Shown here one piece after another: positions 30,939 to 33,193 of a stretch of DNA of 33,193 nt (positions within the stretch are counted from its first letter, which is position 1; every line of letters starts with the position of its first letter). The notes under the pieces were generated by a model that was not told where the DNA came from, ran no database searches, and saw nothing but the letters and a program-made list of their open reading frames with translations. The translations under genes were made by a program, and so were the position numbers. The stretch is from Actinomycetota bacterium (GTDB lineage Bacteria; Actinomycetota; UBA4738; CADDZG01; WHSQ01): positions 1 through 33,193 of the forward strand of contig JAUJNU010000038.1 of the NCBI GenBank assembly GCA_030448085.1. Direction: 5' to 3'.

Positions 30939-32267
30939 CTAGGACAGGTGCTGCTCGACCGAGGCCGCGAGGCTGTCGGCGATCGACCTGGCCCGACCGG
31001 GGTCGACGGCCTCGACCATCACCCGGACCAGGGGCTCCGTTCCGGAAGCCCGAAGAAGGACGCGGCCCTCGTCGCCGAGTGACTCCTCGGCCTCCTTCAC
31101 TTCCTGCCAGACCTCCTCGGACCCGTCGAGAGCTTCCTTAGCCCCCACCGTCACGTTGAGGAGCACCTGTGGGACCCGCTCGAACACATCTGCGAGCTTC
31201 GACATCGGCTCCGACGATGCCGCCAAAGCCGCCGCTAGCTGCAGCCCGGTGAGCACACCGTCCCCCGTCGAGGAGTGCTCCGAGAAGATGATGTGGCCCG
31301 ACTGCTCTCCACCGAGGATCGCACCGACCTGGGCCATCGCCTCCGCGACGTGCCGGTCCCCGACCGGGGCGGCGATCATCGATATCCCCTTCGCAGCGAT
31401 GGCGCGCTTGAAGCCGAGGTTCGTCATGACCGTCGCCACCACCACGTCGTTCTTCAGCATCCCTGCCTCGTGAAGCCGAAGAGCGCACAGGGCGAGGATC
31501 TGGTCGCCGTCGATCACCTCGCCGTTCTCGTCGCAGGCGAGCACCCGGTCGGCATCTCCATCGAACGCGAGCCCGAGGTGCGCTCCCTCCTGCCTCACCC
31601 TGGCCGCCAAGCCGGCGAGCGAGGTGGAACCGCAGTCGACGTTGATCCTGGCCCCCTCGGGGGCGTCGTTCATCGCGATGACATCCGCGCCGGCCCCCTT
31701 GAAAGCGCGGGGCCCGATGTCCCAGGCGGCGCCGTAAGCGCAGTCCAGCACGACCTTCAGGCCCTCGAGTGACGAGGGGACGGAGGCGATGAGGTGCTCG
31801 AGATAGCGCTCCGCCCCTTGCGGGTCGAAGACCGCTGCACCCACCCCGGCTCCCGTGGGGAGGTCCGTCGGAGGGTCGGCGAGCATCGCCTCGATCCCGG
31901 CCTCGAGCTCGGCGGGGACCTTTCCCCCGAGGGAGGAGAAGAACTTGATGCCGTTGTCCGGGACCGGATTGTGTGACGCGGAGATGACGGCCCCACCCGC
32001 GGCCCCTATCTCCCTCGTCAGAAGGGCGACCGCCGGCGTCGGAACGATGCCGAGGATCCTCACGTTCGCCCCGGACGAGCACAGACCGGCGATGAGCGCC
32101 CCCTCCAGCATGGGGCCGGAGAGCCTGGTGTCCCGCCCCACGACGATCTCGCCCCCTCCCGGCGCGAGCAGAGTTCCGGCGGCTCGGCCGACGGCCAGCA
32201 CCAGGTCGGGCGTGAGGTCGGCGTTCGCCACGCCGCGCATGCCGTCGGTACCGAAGAGTCGCGTCAT
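30939..32267 (-). CDS. glmM: phosphoglucosamine mutase
   Basis: GlmM interconverts glucosamine-6-phosphate and glucosamine-1-phosphate, the step after GlmS. The 442 residues are in one clean frame. Motifs: RLFGTDGMRG at the start, VVGRDTRLSG, the phosphoserine loop ISASHNP (active Ser98), the Mg-binding DGDADR (236-241), the sugar-binding loop GGEQSGH and the phosphate-binding RASGTEP (about 406-412). The ATG at 32267 has GGAAG nine bases upstream. A frame open much further upstream is not coding, since the family always begins near this Met. It is first in the operon; glmS follows after a 302-base gap that holds the ribozyme. Confidence 0.96.
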   Translation of the reverse strand: MTRLFGTDGMRGVANADLTPDLVLAVGRAAGTLLAPGGGEIVVGRDTRLSGPMLEGALIAGLCSSGANVRILGIVPTPAVALLTREIGAAGGAVISASHNPVPDNGIKFFSSLGGKVPAELEAGIEAMLADPPTDLPTGAGVGAAVFDPQGAERYLEHLIASVPSSLEGLKVVLDCAYGAAWDIGPRAFKGAGADVIAMNDAPEGARINVDCGSTSLAGLAARVRQEGAHLGLAFDGDADRVLACDENGEVIDGDQILALCALRLHEAGMLKNDVVVATVMTNLGFKRAIAAKGISMIAAPVGDRHVAEAMAQVGAILGGEQSGHIIFSEHSSTGDGVLTGLQLAAALAASSEPMSKLADVFERVPQVLLNVTVGAKEALDGSEEVWQEVKEAEESLGDEGRVLLRASGTEPLVRVMVEAVDPGRARSIADSLAASVEQHLS

Positions 32268-32348
32268 CGGCACATCTTCCATGATGCCGGGGGCCCGCGT
32301 GGCGGGAAGGGATGTGTCCGCGGGAGGTGCGATGGGTAGCAGAACCCC

Positions 32349-32948
32349 ATGAAGCTCTACGCTGAGTCTCCCGGCTACAGAGGGGGCCAGGTCCTGCGGG
32401 ACTTCGCCGTGGCAGCCTGGATCTTCGTGTGGGTCCGCATCGGGGTCTGGATGCACGAGCTGGTAGGGCGCTTGGCCGCCCCGGGCCGGACGATCGAGGG
32501 GGCCGGGACCGAGCTCGCCGGCAACTTCGCCTCGATCAGCAGGGATGTGGCGGGGATACCCGTCGTGGGCGGGGCCCTCCAGGCCCCCTTCGACGCCGCG
32601 GCTCGAGCGAGCCAGGTGCTCCGGGACGCGGGGGCCGAGCAACAAGAGGTGGTCGAGACGTTCGCCGTTTGGCTCGGCGCGCTGCTGGCGATCATCCCGA
32701 TCCTCTACGTGTTGATGCGCTACCTTCCGGCCCGGTGGCGCTGGATCAGGGACGCGAACGCCGCCAGCCGGCTCCGGATCGACGCCGACGACCTCCAGCT
32801 GTTCGCGCTGAGGGCGGTCGTGAACCGTCCGCTCTACGAGCTGAGGAGGGTGACACCCGACCCCGCCGGCGCCCTCGCCGCCGGGGATTACGAGGCGCTC
32901 GCGTCCCTCGAGCTGAAGGCGCTGGGGCTCGGCACGCGCGGCGCATAG
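32349..32948 (+). CDS. hypothetical membrane protein, 199 aa
   Basis: I do not recognise a named family. The protein has two hydrophobic segments, about residues 19-36 (FAVAAWIFVWVRIGVWMH) and 104-124 (TFAVWLGALLAIIPILYVLM). Between them lies an amphipathic stretch (GRTIEGAGTELAGNFASISR, then VVGGALQAPFDAAARAS) that may form a helical hairpin outside the membrane. The C-terminal 75 residues are soluble and charged, with LRIDADDLQLFALRAVVNRPLYEL. The clean frame, GC-rich third positions and position between glmM and hemE support a real gene. The ATG at 32349 has only a weak upstream site. It is divergent from glmM, and the 81-base gap must hold both start regions. Confidence 0.82.
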   Translation: MKLYAESPGYRGGQVLRDFAVAAWIFVWVRIGVWMHELVGRLAAPGRTIEGAGTELAGNFASISRDVAGIPVVGGALQAPFDAAARASQVLRDAGAEQQEVVETFAVWLGALLAIIPILYVLMRYLPARWRWIRDANAASRLRIDADDLQLFALRAVVNRPLYELRRVTPDPAGALAAGDYEALASLELKALGLGTRGA

Positions 32949-32991
32949 GTTCCCGAGGCCGGGACCCACGCGGTACTCGTAGCATGCCGTT

Positions 32992-33193
32992 ATGGCCACC
33001 ACCAACACGCTGCAGAGCAGCGCGTTCCTCGCGACTTGCCGGGGCGAGCCCGCCTCACACACCCCCGTCTGGTTCATGCGCCAGGCGGGGCGGAGCATGC
33101 CCGAGTACAGGGAGCTGAGAGCGAAGCACTCGATGCTCGAGATGTGCCGGACCCCGGACCTCGCCGTGGAGGTAACCCTGCAACCGGTGAGAC
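32992..33193 (+). CDS. hemE: uroporphyrinogen decarboxylase, N-terminal part (runs off the window)
   Basis: HemE removes four carboxyl groups from uroporphyrinogen III to give coproporphyrinogen III in heme synthesis. The 67 visible residues contain the family signature [18 protein letters not shown] (residues 27-44), whose Arg residues bind substrate carboxylates. [16 protein letters not shown] follows, as expected for helix-strand 2. ATG 32992 is the only good start. The ribosome binding site is weak, and the gene lies 43 bases after the membrane protein gene, so they may be co-transcribed. Confidence 0.93.
   Translation, partial: MATTNTLQSSAFLATCRGEPASHTPVWFMRQAGRSMPEYRELRAKHSMLEMCRTPDLAVEVTLQPVR

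Noticed and set aside
30939..33098. GlmM as a 719-residue protein with a novel N-terminal domain
   Set aside because: The extra 277 residues are antisense to the membrane protein gene and hemE; the family start RLFGTDGMRG with a good ribosome binding site is at 32267.

Overview
The window is high-GC DNA, most likely from an uncultured member of the Actinomycetota. This rests on gene order: glmM-glmS-nnr-alr-hydrolase-tsaE-tsaB-rimI-tsaD-groES-groEL on one strand, with hemE divergent, plus a CIRCE-controlled groESL and a DUF559/AbiEi-like protein. No rRNA, tRNA, CRISPR array or insertion sequence was seen.

The window should not be read as one natural chromosome segment. It has four blocks. 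Block A (49-7,624) is a clean copy of sat, a hypothetical gene, an M23 peptidase gene, a DUF559 gene, groEL, groES and the 3' part of tsaD. Block A' (about 7,640-14,880) is an inverted, badly degraded copy of groES through sat that runs on into a type I phosphodiesterase gene. Block A'' (about 14,885-21,166) folds back at a palindromic turn near 14,878 and repeats phosphodiesterase, sat, hypothetical, M23, DUF559 and the groEL tail, with fewer errors. Block B (21,167-33,193) then starts inside a second tsaD and continues through rimI, tsaB, tsaE, an M29 aminopeptidase, an alpha/beta hydrolase, alr, a nnrE-nnrD fusion, glmS, glmM, a membrane protein and the start of hemE. The A' and A'' copies carry scattered single-base insertions and deletions in every gene. 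This fits uncorrected long-read fold-back sequence built into the contig better than a biological duplication. The A and B tsaD genes are only about 70-75% identical in protein by eye, so at least two related genomes appear to be joined. The first 48 bases encode a cupin fragment fused to sat, which is a further chimeric join.

Functionally, block B is a housekeeping operon on the minus strand. GlmS and GlmM feed UDP-GlcNAc and peptidoglycan synthesis, Alr supplies D-alanine, NnrE/NnrD repairs NAD(P)H hydrates, and TsaE/TsaB/TsaD make the tRNA t6A37 modification. RimI is a GNAT acetyltransferase. Many of these genes overlap by GTGA-, ATGA- or TTGA-type stop/start junctions. The operon naturally leads into groES-groEL, which block A supplies from the other genome. 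Block A also carries sulfate activation (sat with a downstream phosphodiesterase) and an exported cell-wall hydrolase.

The most interesting real biology is in RNA and regulation. A well-formed glmS ribozyme lies between glmM and glmS. A predicted leader hairpin in front of sat could sequester its ribosome binding site. An intrinsic-terminator-like RNA with a structured internal loop precedes the hypothetical gene. A perfect CIRCE overlaps a 17-bp-spaced promoter of groESL. A hairpin-forming repeat brackets the DUF559 gene. I did not find convincing evidence for a new multi-gene system.
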